Below, piece after piece: positions 34,100 through 44,533 of a stretch of 64,000 bases of DNA. Made by a program: the position numbers and the translations under genes. The notes under the pieces were generated by a model. The model was not told the DNA's origin. It saw nothing but the letters and a program-made list of their open reading frames with translations, and searched no databases. The stretch's first letter is position 1, and every line of letters starts with the position of its first letter. The stretch comes from Bryobacteraceae bacterium (GTDB lineage: Bacteria; Acidobacteriota; Terriglobia; Bryobacterales; Bryobacteraceae), in the NCBI GenBank assembly GCA_019748195.1, contig JAIEPW010000016.1, positions 124,001 through 188,000 of the forward strand. The letters are read 5' to 3'.

Positions 34100-35481
34100 A
34101 AGCGCCGGCCGCTATTCCGGGCACGGTCGCCGACGTTCGGCTGCAGACAGCCATCCGTTCCGCCACCGGACGCCTGGTCGCGAATCGCCGCGTGGCGGTC
34201 GCCGGCCTCGACGGCTTCGAGGACTTGCGCACCCGCGCGCATGAAGTGAAGAAGCACGCGCTGGCACACCTGGACCACTATTTGGTGGAGCTCGAGCGGA
34301 ACGTGATCGCCAGGGGCGGGCATGTTCATTGGGCTCGCGACGGGGGCGAAGCCTGCAGGCAGATTGTCGACATCGTCCGGGCGGCCGGCGCGCGGCTCGC
34401 GGTGAAATCGAAGTCCATGACGTCGGAGGAGATCCATCTCAACGACGCGCTACAGGCGGCGGGCGTGGAGGCGGTGGAGACCGACCTGGGCGAGTACATC
34501 CTGCAGCTTGCCGGGGAAGCTCCGTACCACATCATCGCGCCCGCGTTGCACAAGACGCGGCAGGACGTCGCCGATTTGTTCGAGCAGAAACTGGGGCTGC
34601 CGAGGGAGACCGAGATCCCGCGGCAGACGGCGCAGGCTCGCGCGGTGCTGCGCCGCAAGTTCCTGGATGCCGCGGTGGGCATCACCGGCGCGAATTTCCT
34701 GGTAGCGGATTCGGGCGCGATCGTGATTGTCGAGAACGAAGGAAACGGGCGGCTCTCGTCGAGCGCGCCGGGGATTCACATCGCGATCGCGGGTATCGAG
34801 AAGGTGATTCCACGGGCGCAGGATCTCGCGCTATTCCTGAAACTGCTGGCGCGTAGCGCCACCGGACAACCGCTATCGGTTTACACGTCGATTCTGGCGC
34901 CTCCGCGGCGGGAAGGGGAACACGACGGCCCGGTGCAGTTCCATCTCATCCTGCTCGACAACGGCCGCACGCGTTTGCTGGCGGACGAGCAGAAACGGGA
35001 GTCCTTGTACTGCATCCGCTGCGGCGCCTGCCTGAATCACTGCCCGGTGTACCGGCGGATCGGCGGGCACAACTACCCGTGGGTTTACTCGGGACCCATC
35101 GGCGCGATCCTGACCCCGCAGTACATGGGGCTGAAACAGGATCCCTGGCTTCCGTTCGCCTCCAGCCTGTGCGGCGCCTGCGGCGAGGTGTGCCCGGTAA
35201 AGATCGACATTCCCCGCGTGCTGCTGGAACTGCGCGCGGAGATCGCTCCCGCGCAGTCCTCCGTTGCCGAGCGGGCGGTGTTCCAGGCATGGAGTTGGGT
35301 GATGCGCCACCCGTGGGCGTATGAGCGAATGGGAGCCATCGCGGCCGGCGCCGCGCCCCGGGAGTGGATCTCGGAGCCGGAGAACGCGGTGGCGCCGCTG
35401 CGCGCCTGGCTGAGCCAGCGGGATCTGCCGGTGCCTGCGCCCAGGAGTTTTCGGGAGTTGTGGCGGGAGCGAAGAGGCTAA
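34096..35481 (+). CDS. lutB: Lactate utilisation protein B (LUD domain plus two [4Fe-4S] centres)
   Basis: The 461-residue protein has an N-terminal LUD domain (about residues 60-300, GANFLVADSGAIVIVENEGN) and a ferredoxin-like domain with CIRCGACLNHCPVY and CGACGEVCPVKID for two [4Fe-4S] clusters. It ends with the LutB helical tail (FRELWRERRG). The start at 34096 is the ATG overlapping the lutA stop. It is the central electron-transfer subunit of the LutABC lactate oxidase system. Confidence 0.95.
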   Translation: MKAPAAIPGTVADVRLQTAIRSATGRLVANRRVAVAGLDGFEDLRTRAHEVKKHALAHLDHYLVELERNVIARGGHVHWARDGGEACRQIVDIVRAAGARLAVKSKSMTSEEIHLNDALQAAGVEAVETDLGEYILQLAGEAPYHIIAPALHKTRQDVADLFEQKLGLPRETEIPRQTAQARAVLRRKFLDAAVGITGANFLVADSGAIVIVENEGNGRLSSSAPGIHIAIAGIEKVIPRAQDLALFLKLLARSATGQPLSVYTSILAPPRREGEHDGPVQFHLILLDNGRTRLLADEQKRESLYCIRCGACLNHCPVYRRIGGHNYPWVYSGPIGAILTPQYMGLKQDPWLPFASSLCGACGEVCPVKIDIPRVLLELRAEIAPAQSSVAERAVFQAWSWVMRHPWAYERMGAIAAGAAPREWISEPENAVAPLRAWLSQRDLPVPAPRSFRELWRERRG

Positions 35482-35484
35482 CCC

Positions 35485-36090
35485 ATGTCCCGGGACCACA
35501 TACTCCATCGCATCCGGACGGCGCTGGGGCGCACTTCGACCTCCGCGGCGGCGCCGCCGCCCGCGGCCCACCTCGAGCTTCGCCCGGTTCCGTTCGAACA
35601 GCGGCTGGAGCAGTTCCGGTCGGCGGTGCAGGCGCTGGCGGGCTATGTCCACTCGAAGTCTGACGCTCGCTCGACTGTGGAACAGATTCTGGACGGTCGC
35701 TCCGCCGTCTGCGCCGATGCACCGCTGCTGCGTGAGTGGAACATCGATACCATCGCGGGCGTTATTCCATTCACCAGGGAGAACGCGGCCACGGCGGACG
35801 TGGGCATTACGCTGGCCGAGTACGCGCTGGCCGACACCGGATCCTTGGCGGTGTTCGCGTCGGCGGCGCAGCCGAGGCTGGCTTCGCTGCTGCCGCCCTG
35901 TCACGTCGCGCTGGTTCGCCGGGAAAACCTGCTGACGGGGTTGGACGAATTGCTCGGGCTGCATCCGCAACCGCTGGACGGCGCCTCGTCGCTGGTCCTG
36001 ATCACGGGACCCAGCCGCACCGCCGACATTGAGATGATCCTGGTGCGCGGGGTGCATGGTCCGGGCGAGCTGCACGTGATTCTGGTGTAA
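35485..36090 (+). CDS. lutC: Lactate utilisation protein C
   Basis: The 201-residue LUD-domain protein begins MSRDHILHRIRTALG, typical for LutC. It carries the conserved ITLAEYALADTGSLAVFAS and LLGLHPQ...LVLITGPSRTADIEMILVRGVHGPGELHVIL. It starts three bases after lutB and completes the lut operon. Confidence 0.94.
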   Translation: MSRDHILHRIRTALGRTSTSAAAPPPAAHLELRPVPFEQRLEQFRSAVQALAGYVHSKSDARSTVEQILDGRSAVCADAPLLREWNIDTIAGVIPFTRENAATADVGITLAEYALADTGSLAVFASAAQPRLASLLPPCHVALVRRENLLTGLDELLGLHPQPLDGASSLVLITGPSRTADIEMILVRGVHGPGELHVILV

Positions 36091-36145
36091 CGTTGCCGGG
36101 ACGGGGGGCATCTACAGCCCAGGCGGGAATGCCGCCTCGGAAATC

Positions 36146-36733
36146 ATGCGAATCGCCCTCGCGCTGTTTCTTCTGACCCTTCCCGCGCTACCGCAGGCCC
36201 TGGAAGTGTTCGTTTCCGGAGGGCCGACCTTCGTGAACAACGCGAACATCGGCCAGTTCGCGGCGACTCCGGACCAGCCCCGCTACCGGCTCACCGACGG
36301 TTTCCGCATATCGATCATGGCGGGGCTGAACACAGGCAGCCGCATCGGACATGAAGTCGGATATGCGTACCTGCGAACGCAACTTCGCTCCGAACTGGCC
36401 GGCGAGAGTCTGGAGTCGGGGATGGCGGCGCACCAGGCGATCTATAACTTCGTGTTCCACCTGACGCGAGACGGCACACGTGTCCGGCCTTATGTGCTCG
36501 GCGGCGCGAACCTGTCCAACTATGTCCCGCCCGGGGTGGGCGTGGCCTCCGGGGGCGGCGACACCAAGTTCGGCCTGCAGTACGGCGGCGGGGTTAAGAT
36601 ACGCTTCTACGAGATTTTCGGATTCCGCATCGGAGCGCACCAGTTCACCTCGCCCAAGCCATTCCATCTCACCGGGCGCAGCGGCTGGATCCGCTTTTCG
36701 GAAATCAGCGTGGGCTTTGGTCTGATGCTGTAG
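36146..36733 (+). CDS. Outer-membrane beta-barrel protein
   Basis: The 195-residue product begins with a signal peptide (MRIALALFLLTLPALPQ). The remainder shows alternating hydrophobic/polar strands (FRISIMAGLNTGSRIGHEVGYAYL, TRVRPYVLGGANLSNYV, KFGLQYGGGVKIRFY) that end in an aromatic/Leu C-terminus. This is the pattern of small OmpA/OmpW-like barrels with about eight strands. The function is not known. It lies 55 bases after lutC and may be read with it. Confidence 0.7.
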   Translation: MRIALALFLLTLPALPQALEVFVSGGPTFVNNANIGQFAATPDQPRYRLTDGFRISIMAGLNTGSRIGHEVGYAYLRTQLRSELAGESLESGMAAHQAIYNFVFHLTRDGTRVRPYVLGGANLSNYVPPGVGVASGGGDTKFGLQYGGGVKIRFYEIFGFRIGAHQFTSPKPFHLTGRSGWIRFSEISVGFGLML

Positions 36734-36888
36734 CCGCCTGATAGCCGGAGCAGTGGAGCACCGGCAGGCGCGGGTACTTCTGGAATCGCGGATCGGTTTT
36801 CGATTTCGCGCAGAGATAGAACACGCTGCCCCGGTCCGAGGTGATCACGGTGCGCCAGGCGCAGGTGTCGCAGAGGCCGGCCGGCGGT

Positions 36889-36908
<20 letters not shown>
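36705..36908 (-). CDS. Small zinc-ribbon-like protein downstream of hemL
   Basis: The 67-residue protein has CDTCAW and a later C-x-K-S plus HCSGY, four Cys in all, arranged like a zinc ribbon. It starts with GTG at 36908, 20 bases inside the hemL 3' end, and overlaps the convergent barrel gene by 29 bases at its own 3' end. The balanced Cys spacing and the hemL linkage argue for a real gene. Its role is unknown; metal binding is an inference. Confidence 0.62.
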
Positions 36909-38151
<1,243 letters not shown>

Positions 38152-38156
38152 TTTGG

Positions 38157-39329
38157 TTAACGGGGCGGCGCCTCGGGAACAACCCGATGCAGCAGCGCGC
38201 TCATCGCCATCTCCTGCAGGGTGCCGTTCAGGTTCTCGAGCAGGCGCGATTTCAAGCCTGAGTACGGCTGCGTTCCGGCGAACAGGTCGCCTACAATCGA
38301 CCGCAGGCGCGGGCTGCGGCGCAGAAACTGGATCATGCGGGCGGGCACGCTTCCGAACAGGAAGTGGTCGCGGAAGAACCTTTTCGCCAGGCGGGAAGCG
38401 TATTCCAGATCGCCGGCGAACTCCCGGCGCAGCAGATTGCGATACGCCTCCTCGGGCGCATCGGCGCCGGCGTTCAAGGCGCGGCTGGCCAGATCGCCGG
38501 ACCGCATCGCGTAGTACAAGCCCTCGCCGGTGACCGGATCCACCAGTCCGCCGGCATCGCCTACCGCGAGCCAGCCTTCGCCCGCCACCCGGTTCGACTT
38601 CCAGCTCGGCGCGTCGAGCGACGGCAGCATGTGACTATAGAACTCCGACCCCTGATAAGCGATGCCTTTGCGCCGCAAATAGCCTTCGAGTCGCGAGCGC
38701 AACCGCTGGGCCGGCTCACCCCTGCCGCAAATTCCGGCTGAAAGGTGGCCGCATCGCGGAAACAGCCAGAGGTAACCCTCGAACTGCTCAAAGAACTGAA
38801 TGTCGATGGCGGCGCTGTCGCAGGGAATGTAGTAGCCCAGCGCGAGCATGGTATTCGCCGTCGTGTAGCGCGTCCCCATGTCGCGCAGGGGATTTCGGGC
38901 GCCGGTGGCCACCACGCAGTAATCCGCCTCGTCCATTCCGTCGCGGGTCCGGATCTTCCAGCGTCCGCCGGTGCGTTCCAAGCCCAACACCCGCGTCTTC
39001 TCGATCTGAGCCCCCGCCGCTTCCGCGCGGCGCAGCAGCATGCCGTTCAAGTCGGCGCGCGCGTAGATCAACAGGGGCTGGGGCAGAGTCATCTGAACCT
39101 CGCCGGCGGTGGGCGCCGCCAGACGCGTCTCGGTCACCAGTTTCTTCGGCGCGGGATTGTCAAGCAGGTACGGATACTGCTGATAGGCTTTGAAGGTAAC
39201 GCCGCCGCCGCAGGGCTTCTCCCAGGCGAGCTTTTCCTCGTAGATCCGGGTTCGCCAGCCCGCGCGAGCCAGGCGTTCGGCCGCGAACGACCCAGCCGGT
39301 CCGCCGCCAAGCACGGCTACGCGGCTCAT
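38157..39329 (-). CDS. FAD-dependent oxidoreductase, geranylgeranyl reductase family
   Basis: The 390-residue flavoprotein has the Rossmann motif [20 protein letters not shown] at its start, followed by [14 protein letters not shown], typical of the geranylgeranyl reductase group. The second FAD motif is [27 protein letters not shown]. Such enzymes saturate isoprenoid chains of quinones, lipids or chlorophyll. The substrate is uncertain here, with menaquinone side chains a reasonable option. It sits 5 bases before hemL in the same direction and overlaps the lipoprotein gene by four bases. Confidence 0.85.
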   Translation of the reverse strand: MSRVAVLGGGPAGSFAAERLARAGWRTRIYEEKLAWEKPCGGGVTFKAYQQYPYLLDNPAPKKLVTETRLAAPTAGEVQMTLPQPLLIYARADLNGMLLRRAEAAGAQIEKTRVLGLERTGGRWKIRTRDGMDEADYCVVATGARNPLRDMGTRYTTANTMLALGYYIPCDSAAIDIQFFEQFEGYLWLFPRCGHLSAGICGRGEPAQRLRSRLEGYLRRKGIAYQGSEFYSHMLPSLDAPSWKSNRVAGEGWLAVGDAGGLVDPVTGEGLYYAMRSGDLASRALNAGADAPEEAYRNLLRREFAGDLEYASRLAKRFFRDHFLFGSVPARMIQFLRRSPRLRSIVGDLFAGTQPYSGLKSRLLENLNGTLQEMAMSALLHRVVPEAPPR

Positions 39330-39721
39330 TTCTTGACAGGCGGATGATCAGGCGGCACAGCACCGCCTTGCGGCTGCGCCGGAGCGGGAGTCTGCGGCAT
39401 TCCTTCCGAGCCATGCGACTTGCCCGGGGTGGAGGAACGACCCTTTACTTCCCACTTGCCGCCCTTGCGCTCCAGCGTGTAATTCATCTGCATCGCTCCG
39501 CCGCCGCCGTTCTTCGGCTGGAACGAAACCGTCGCCACCGCCTGCCCGTTCTCAAACTGGATGGAGCTGACATCGACATCCATGGCCGCCATGTTCAGGC
39601 CGGTTTGTTGCTGCCGCGCGTTCAGGTAATCCATCACGCCCTGGCGCACCGCGTCTTTGTTCTGGATGTCTTTCGCGCATCCGGCGAAGAGAATCGCAAT
39701 AGCGAGTCCAAACTTCTTCAC
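39326..39721 (-). CDS. Small lipoprotein of unknown function
   Basis: The 131-residue product has a lipoprotein signal with lipobox LFAGC near residue 15. A compact domain follows (DAVRQGVMDYLNARQQQTGLNM ... AVATVSFQPKNGGGGAMQMNYTLERKGGKWEVKG), and the tail is Pro/Gly-rich. The TLERKGGKWEVKG strand resembles NTF2/DUF4878-like lipoproteins. It overlaps the next gene by ATGA and starts the leftward unit lipoprotein - flavoprotein - hemL. Confidence 0.72.
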   Translation of the reverse strand: MKKFGLAIAILFAGCAKDIQNKDAVRQGVMDYLNARQQQTGLNMAAMDVDVSSIQFENGQAVATVSFQPKNGGGGAMQMNYTLERKGGKWEVKGRSSTPGKSHGSEGMPQTPAPAQPQGGAVPPDHPPVKK

Positions 39722-39751
39722 GAACGAATTATACCTTTTCGGTCGCTAACC

Positions 39752-40489
39752 ATGCGAGAATTGAGCACTCGCTTCATGTCATTCTCCACAGTCACCCGTT
39801 CCCGCGCCCGGGATCTGCGCACGTTCAAGAGCTTCGACCTGCTGCTCGCGATTTTCGTGGTGGTTCTGCTGATCTCCAACCTGGTGGCGCAGAAGATTGT
39901 CGCGCTGGGTCCCTTTCGCGTCAGCGGCGCGCAACTGATGTTCCCGCTTACCTACATCTTCGGCGACATTTTCACCGAGGTGTACGGGTACTCGGCGTCG
40001 CGCCGCGCCATCTGGCTGGGTTTTCTGGCTTCCGGGCTGATGGCGGCAATGGGCCTGGCGATCGTGGCGCTTCCTCCGGCGCCGGATTGGCCGCATCAGG
40101 AAGCCTTCGCCACCGTCTTCGGATTCGTGCCGCGGCTGGTAGTGGCCAGCCTGATCGCCTACTGGTGCGGCGAATTCGCCAATTCGTTCGTGATGGCCAA
40201 GATGAAGGTGATGACGGACGGCAAGTACCTGTGGATGCGGACCATCGGCTCCACGGTGGCCGGGCAGTTGGTGGATACCGTGGTGGTCATGATCGTTGCC
40301 TTCGGCGGGTCGGTCTCGTGGTCGACGCTCGCCAACCTGATCGCCTCCGGCTACGGCTTCAAGGTGCTGTACGAGGTTGCCTCCACGCCGCTCACGTACC
40401 TCATCGTGAACGGGCTGAAGCGATACGAAGGCGTGGACATCTACGACAAGGAAAGCGATTTCAACCCCTTCCACGTCACAAAGACTTGA
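39752..40489 (+). CDS. Queuosine precursor transporter (YhhQ/vut_1 family)
   Basis: The 245-residue integral membrane protein has six or seven helices. FDLLLAIFVVVLLISNLVAQKIV and FPLTYIFGDIFTEVYGY are the diagnostic N-terminal segments of the QPTR family. The conserved charged segment FGDIFTEVYG and the late GKYLWMRTIGSTVAGQ are present. It imports preQ0/preQ1-type 7-deazaguanines for queuosine tRNA modification. The start may be ATG 39752 or 39776. A TATACC box lies about 20 bases upstream of 39752, so a short leader is possible. Confidence 0.88.
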   Translation: MRELSTRFMSFSTVTRSRARDLRTFKSFDLLLAIFVVVLLISNLVAQKIVALGPFRVSGAQLMFPLTYIFGDIFTEVYGYSASRRAIWLGFLASGLMAAMGLAIVALPPAPDWPHQEAFATVFGFVPRLVVASLIAYWCGEFANSFVMAKMKVMTDGKYLWMRTIGSTVAGQLVDTVVVMIVAFGGSVSWSTLANLIASGYGFKVLYEVASTPLTYLIVNGLKRYEGVDIYDKESDFNPFHVTKT

Positions 40490-40513
40490 TCGCGGTTGTG
40501 CTCGAATAACTTC

Positions 40514-41848
40514 ATGATCCGCTTACTTCCGTTGGTGCTGGCGGCGGCCGCCGCGAACGGACAGCCGTTCCTGGTGAAGCCCTATCTGCAGTTCGGCGAC
40601 AACCCGGCCGATCCGCGAAAAATGTCGGTGCTGTGGCACACCACCGATCGTGACGGACCGTTCGCGGTGCAGTGGCGGCAGGGCGGCGGCAAGTGGTCCC
40701 GGCCGTCGCCGGCTTCCTATCATCGGATCGCGGTGCGCTCCATCGAGCCCCATCGCGTGTGGCTGGCGGCCTTGTCCGGCCTGAAACCCGGTACGGCCTT
40801 CGACTACCAGGTGCTGGAAGGCGGCAAGGCGGTGTTTCAGGCCACCGCGAAGACGCGCAAGTCCGCCCGCCAGCCCTACCGGTTCGCCCTGTTCGGCGAT
40901 TCCGGGGCGGGCACTCCGGAGCAGCGGACGATCGCCGCCCGGGTTGCGGCTGCGCAACCCGACTTTGTTTTCATTACCGGGGACATCGTTTACTCGCGGG
41001 GGCGGATCAGCGAATATCGCGAGAAGTACTTCCCTTTCTATGAAAGCCTGATTGCCTCCGTCCCGGTGGCCGCGGCTCCCGGCAATCACGATATCGCCAC
41101 TCCCGACGTCCGCGGAAACCCGGATGCGATGGGCTACTTCCATTACTTCAACCTGCCGCTGAACGGACCGGACGGCGTGAACGCACCGCCGCTCGAAGGC
41201 CCGGAGCAGGACCGTTCGGCGGTCATCGCCGCGTCCAACGGCAAGTTTCCCCGGATGGCGAATTACTCGTTCGACTATGGGAACTCTCATTGGCTGGTGA
41301 TCGACGCCAACCGCTGGGTGGATTTCAAGGATGCGAGGCTGCGGGCGTGGATCGCCGCCGACCTGGAGAAGTCGCGGGCCACCTGGAAGTTCGCCGCCGT
41401 ACATCAACCCGGCTTCAACTCCTCCGACGCGCATTTCAATGAGCAGCGCACCCGGCTGGCGTCGGACCTGTTCGAGGCGGGCGGGGTGGACGTCGTGTGG
41501 GCGGGGCATGTTCACAACTACCAGCGATCCTTCCCCATGAGGTTCGCCAACGCTTCCGGACCCGACCTCCGCGGCCGGGTTTCCGGCGATTGGACTCTGG
41601 ACAAGAACTTCGACGGCGTCGCCCGCACGCGCCCCAACGGGCCCATCTATATCGTGAGCGGCGCGGGCGGGGCGGGGCTGTACGATAAGGAGCAGGAAGC
41701 CAAACCGGGCTCCTGGCAGCCGTTCACGTACAAGTTCCTGTCCACGACGCACTCGTTCACGGTGGCGGACATCGACGGGAAAAAGCTAACGGTCCGGCAG
41801 CTCGATTCGCAGGGAAGAGAACTCGACCGCTTCGTGATCACCAAGTAG
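40514..41848 (+). CDS. Secreted purple-acid-phosphatase-like metallophosphoesterase
   Basis: The 444-residue protein has a signal peptide (MIRLLPLVLAAAAANGQ). An N-terminal Fn3-like domain (SVLWHTTDRDGPFAVQW) precedes a calcineurin-like phosphoesterase domain. Its metal ligands are visible in order: FGDSGAG, ITGDIVY, APGNHD, VHQPGFNS and WAGHVHNYQRSFP. This is the layout of purple acid phosphatases. It probably releases phosphate from organic phosphates in the periplasm. It overlaps the convergent sulfatase by 11 bases. Confidence 0.9.
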   Translation: MIRLLPLVLAAAAANGQPFLVKPYLQFGDNPADPRKMSVLWHTTDRDGPFAVQWRQGGGKWSRPSPASYHRIAVRSIEPHRVWLAALSGLKPGTAFDYQVLEGGKAVFQATAKTRKSARQPYRFALFGDSGAGTPEQRTIAARVAAAQPDFVFITGDIVYSRGRISEYREKYFPFYESLIASVPVAAAPGNHDIATPDVRGNPDAMGYFHYFNLPLNGPDGVNAPPLEGPEQDRSAVIAASNGKFPRMANYSFDYGNSHWLVIDANRWVDFKDARLRAWIAADLEKSRATWKFAAVHQPGFNSSDAHFNEQRTRLASDLFEAGGVDVVWAGHVHNYQRSFPMRFANASGPDLRGRVSGDWTLDKNFDGVARTRPNGPIYIVSGAGGAGLYDKEQEAKPGSWQPFTYKFLSTTHSFTVADIDGKKLTVRQLDSQGRELDRFVITK

Positions 41849-43454
41849 CGCGTACTACGTCGCTGTCGGCGAATCCCAGGCGGCCGGCGCGCGCGCGGAT
41901 CTCGCCCGTGCCGGCTACCGGCCCCGTGTACAGCCGCCAGGGACCATTGGCGATCGCGTACTCGACCGTCGCGCCTTCGGTGGCGCAGGAGATGATGGCG
42001 CGGTTCCCCTCGAGGCGGATCACCGGCGGGGCGGTCTTCTGCCAGACGCCTCCGGGACGCCAGCGGGACAGCAGTTCCCGCTCCTCGACAGCGCCCAGGT
42101 CGCCGGTGCGCTGTTCCCAGTCCCGCAGAGCCTTGCGCATGCGTCGCAGCGTTCCCTGGTATGGCTTGGAATCCGCCAGGTTGCGAATTTCATGCGGATC
42201 CGCGACGCAGTCGTACAATTCCTCCGGCGGCTTGCGATCGGAGAAGAACTGGGCCTGGACCGGGTTCAGGCGCCCTTCCTGATGCATTCTGCGCCATTCC
42301 TTCATGGACGGCATCTGGTCCATGTAGGCGATGGCCTGGGCGTAGGGGCGCTCCGGCCGGTAGTTGCGAATGTACTTAAAGCGCTCATCGCGGACGGAGC
42401 GAATGCGATCCGGCTGTTCATCCATGCGATCCCGCACGCCGAAGATATACCGCGGGCTGCTCGCCTTGCGGGCGCCGAGGAACGGGCGGCCCTGCATGTA
42501 CTTCGGGACCGGAATGCCGGCGATGGAAAGCATGGTGGGGGCGAGGTCGATGAGGTTGATAAGCTCGCTGCTCGTGCTTCCCGGTGTGACGCGCCCCGGC
42601 CAGCGCACAATCAGCGGCACGTGAATTCCGGAATCGTAGAGCCAGCGCTTGGCGCGCGGCAGCCCGCGGCCGTGATCGCTCCAGAAGAACACGATGGTCT
42701 CGCGCTCCAGGCCGTCTTCGCGCAACTCGTCGAGGACCCGGCCCACACGCTGATCCACCGCGGTCACCAGGTCGTGATACGTCGCCCAGTCCTTGCGCAC
42801 CAGTTCCGTATCGGGATAGTAGGGCGGCAGCACGGCGCGAGCCGGATCGTGCTTCTGCTCCACCGCGGCGAGAACGGTGCGCGCGTCCGCCTCGCCGCGA
42901 ATGCGGCCCTCGTGCGATTGCTCGAAGTTGAACACGGCAAAGAAAGGGACACCGGCCGGACGGTCTCGCCAGTGCGCGCGGATGCTCGACTCATCCCAGC
43001 AACCCACGGGAGGCTGGAAGAACGGCGCGCGGTTCCAGAGATCCGGCGCGTTCGGATCCGGCCGCCCGGTCGCCGGCTGACCCAGGTTGTAGTCCGTCTT
43101 GGATCGATTCGTGCAGTAATAGCCCGCCGCCCGCAAGTACTCGGGAAAGCATTTGACGAAAGGCGGCGGCACGCCCTGGCTCCGCATGTGATGCGTGCCA
43201 ATTGAGGTGGGATACATGCTCGTGATGATTCCGGACCGCGAAGGCGCGCATACGCCGGCCACCGAGAACGCCCGCAGGTAGCGCATGCCTTCCGACGCCA
43301 GCCTGTCGATGCGCGGCGTGCGCGCGTAGGGATCACCGTAGCAGCCTAGGTCCGGACTCATGTCCTCGCAGCTCAGCCAGAGGATGTTTGGACGGGGGGC
43401 TGCTCCTCGCAGCGGAAGTCCCGCCGCCGCCAGAACAAAATCGCGCCGCTTCAC
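41838..43454 (-). CDS. Type I sulfatase (FGly-dependent)
   Basis: The 538-residue alkaline-phosphatase-fold enzyme begins MKRRDFVLAAAGLPL, a secretion signal with a twin-arginine look. Cys69 in VCAPSRSG matches the C-x-P-S-R formylglycine motif. RPNILWLSCEDMSPDLGCYGD supplies metal-binding Asp residues, and FWSDHGRGLPRAKRWLYDSG carries the distal Asp/His. It would hydrolyse sulfate esters of polysaccharides or small molecules. No sulfatase-maturing radical SAM gene is adjacent. It overlaps the next gene by four bases. Confidence 0.92.
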   Translation of the reverse strand: MKRRDFVLAAAGLPLRGAAPRPNILWLSCEDMSPDLGCYGDPYARTPRIDRLASEGMRYLRAFSVAGVCAPSRSGIITSMYPTSIGTHHMRSQGVPPPFVKCFPEYLRAAGYYCTNRSKTDYNLGQPATGRPDPNAPDLWNRAPFFQPPVGCWDESSIRAHWRDRPAGVPFFAVFNFEQSHEGRIRGEADARTVLAAVEQKHDPARAVLPPYYPDTELVRKDWATYHDLVTAVDQRVGRVLDELREDGLERETIVFFWSDHGRGLPRAKRWLYDSGIHVPLIVRWPGRVTPGSTSSELINLIDLAPTMLSIAGIPVPKYMQGRPFLGARKASSPRYIFGVRDRMDEQPDRIRSVRDERFKYIRNYRPERPYAQAIAYMDQMPSMKEWRRMHQEGRLNPVQAQFFSDRKPPEELYDCVADPHEIRNLADSKPYQGTLRRMRKALRDWEQRTGDLGAVEERELLSRWRPGGVWQKTAPPVIRLEGNRAIISCATEGATVEYAIANGPWRLYTGPVAGTGEIRARAGRLGFADSDVVRATW

Positions 43455-43888
43455 GGCGTCTTCGGCGCCATCGGCGACCGCAGTTGCATGCCCCAGTGCC
43501 CGTTTTGCCGGGTAAGCACGTAGAAGGTGCGGCCCGTCATGTAGCGCTTTCCGTCTTTGAGATAGCGGCTGTAAGTGACCATGATGTGGAGCTTGTCCGC
43601 GGTCGAGCCCGGCGTTACGTCGATGGCATCCAGCGTCGACGATGCCCAGTTCTCGGTGCGCCTCAAGGCATCAAAATCCTGGCTGAACTCCTCCGCCTTC
43701 ATCGCGATCTGCGCCGCGCCGTTGCGCCCGAGCGTCACGAATGGGAAGTTCATGCTCTTGCGAAGTTCAACGTTGTCGGCCTTGTTCCAGGCGACGAAGA
43801 AAGGCTCCATTACGGAGCGGGCGGTCTTTTCGGGATCTTCAGCCGCCAGGCACATGGCGGCGCCCAGCAGGATCAGCGGCAGCCTCAT
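43451..43888 (-). CDS. Secreted NTF2-like protein of unknown function
   Basis: The 145-residue protein has a signal peptide (MRLPLILLGAAMCLAAE). Its small alpha+beta fold (MEPFFVAWNKADNVELRKSMNFPFVTLG ... TFYVLTRQNGHWGMQLRS) resembles SnoaL/NTF2-like domains. Its function is unknown. Its stop overlaps the sulfatase start by ATGA, so it is the upstream gene of a two-gene unit with the sulfatase. Confidence 0.7.
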   Translation of the reverse strand: MRLPLILLGAAMCLAAEDPEKTARSVMEPFFVAWNKADNVELRKSMNFPFVTLGRNGAAQIAMKAEEFSQDFDALRRTENWASSTLDAIDVTPGSTADKLHIMVTYSRYLKDGKRYMTGRTFYVLTRQNGHWGMQLRSPMAPKTP

Positions 43889-43971
43889 GGTTTCTCAAGC
43901 TATCACGATGCCGCGCCGCGCGGCACTTGGTGCGCGCCGGCCGGGCCGGGTATCATGGTCAAACCTTATTC

Positions 43972-44163
43972 ATGGCCCGGACTCTGAAAGCAGGCACACA
44001 CGTCATCGGGGAAGGGGAGTCGCTTGCCTCGGTGGCCGAGGCGTCAGGCTTCTTTGAGCTTACGCTCTGGCAACTGCCCGACAACGCGGGCCTGCGATCG
44101 GCCCGCAAGTGGCCGAACGTCCCACCAGCCCGCTCTTGGTCGCCGGCCAAAAAACATTCTCGG
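43972..44163 (+). pseudogene. LysM-like domain remnant
   Basis: An ATG at 43972 opens about 40 residues that resemble the start of a LysM-type module (AGTHVIGEGESLASVAEASGFFELTLWQLPDNAGLRSARKWPNV). Where the family continues with a hydrophobic Pro-Gly turn, this frame degenerates. A neighbouring frame gives SPLLVAGQKTFSAEM, which would fit the missing strand. A single-base frameshift is the simple explanation. Confidence 0.5.
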
Positions 44164-44203
44164 CCGAAATGTTTTTGCGGTACAATCGGCCTGTTACGAG
44201 CTT

Positions 44204-44518
44204 ATGCCCGTCTACCGCATCTTCCGCCTCCGCCCGCACTTGAAGCAAGGCTTCCGCAACGCGCCTCACGTCGGCGGGCTTACCAGTGTGAAGCCTAGGG
44301 ACTACGAGGAATCAGAAGAGGTCGTTGCGCCGTCTCACTATGCAGCGTGGTTCCAGATGCGGAAAGGCGACGCGCCACTCGAAGTCGGTGATATTTTAGA
44401 CTCCAACGAGGGCCTGTGCATCGTAAAGTATGTAGGGTTTGAGGCCGCCCAGTGGGTGCAGCCTGATTCCAAACCCGATCAGGAACCAGCCCCGGCGGCG
44501 GTTAGCGCCGAAAGGTAG
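44204..44518 (+). CDS. Conserved-looking protein of unknown function
   Basis: The 104-residue product (MPVYRIFRLRPHLKQGFRNAPHVGG ... SHYAAWFQMRKGDAPLEVGDILDSNEGLCIVKYVGFEAAQWV) has a strong mix of aromatic and charged residues and a normal coding look, but no recognised domain. A TACAAT box lies 18 bases upstream. An in-frame extension back to 44024 overlaps the LysM remnant and is unlikely. The gene is followed 15 bases later by the 2H phosphoesterase gene in the same direction. Confidence 0.7.
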   Translation: MPVYRIFRLRPHLKQGFRNAPHVGGLTSVKPRDYEESEEVVAPSHYAAWFQMRKGDAPLEVGDILDSNEGLCIVKYVGFEAAQWVQPDSKPDQEPAPAAVSAER

Positions 44519-44533
44519 GATAATAGGTTAGGT

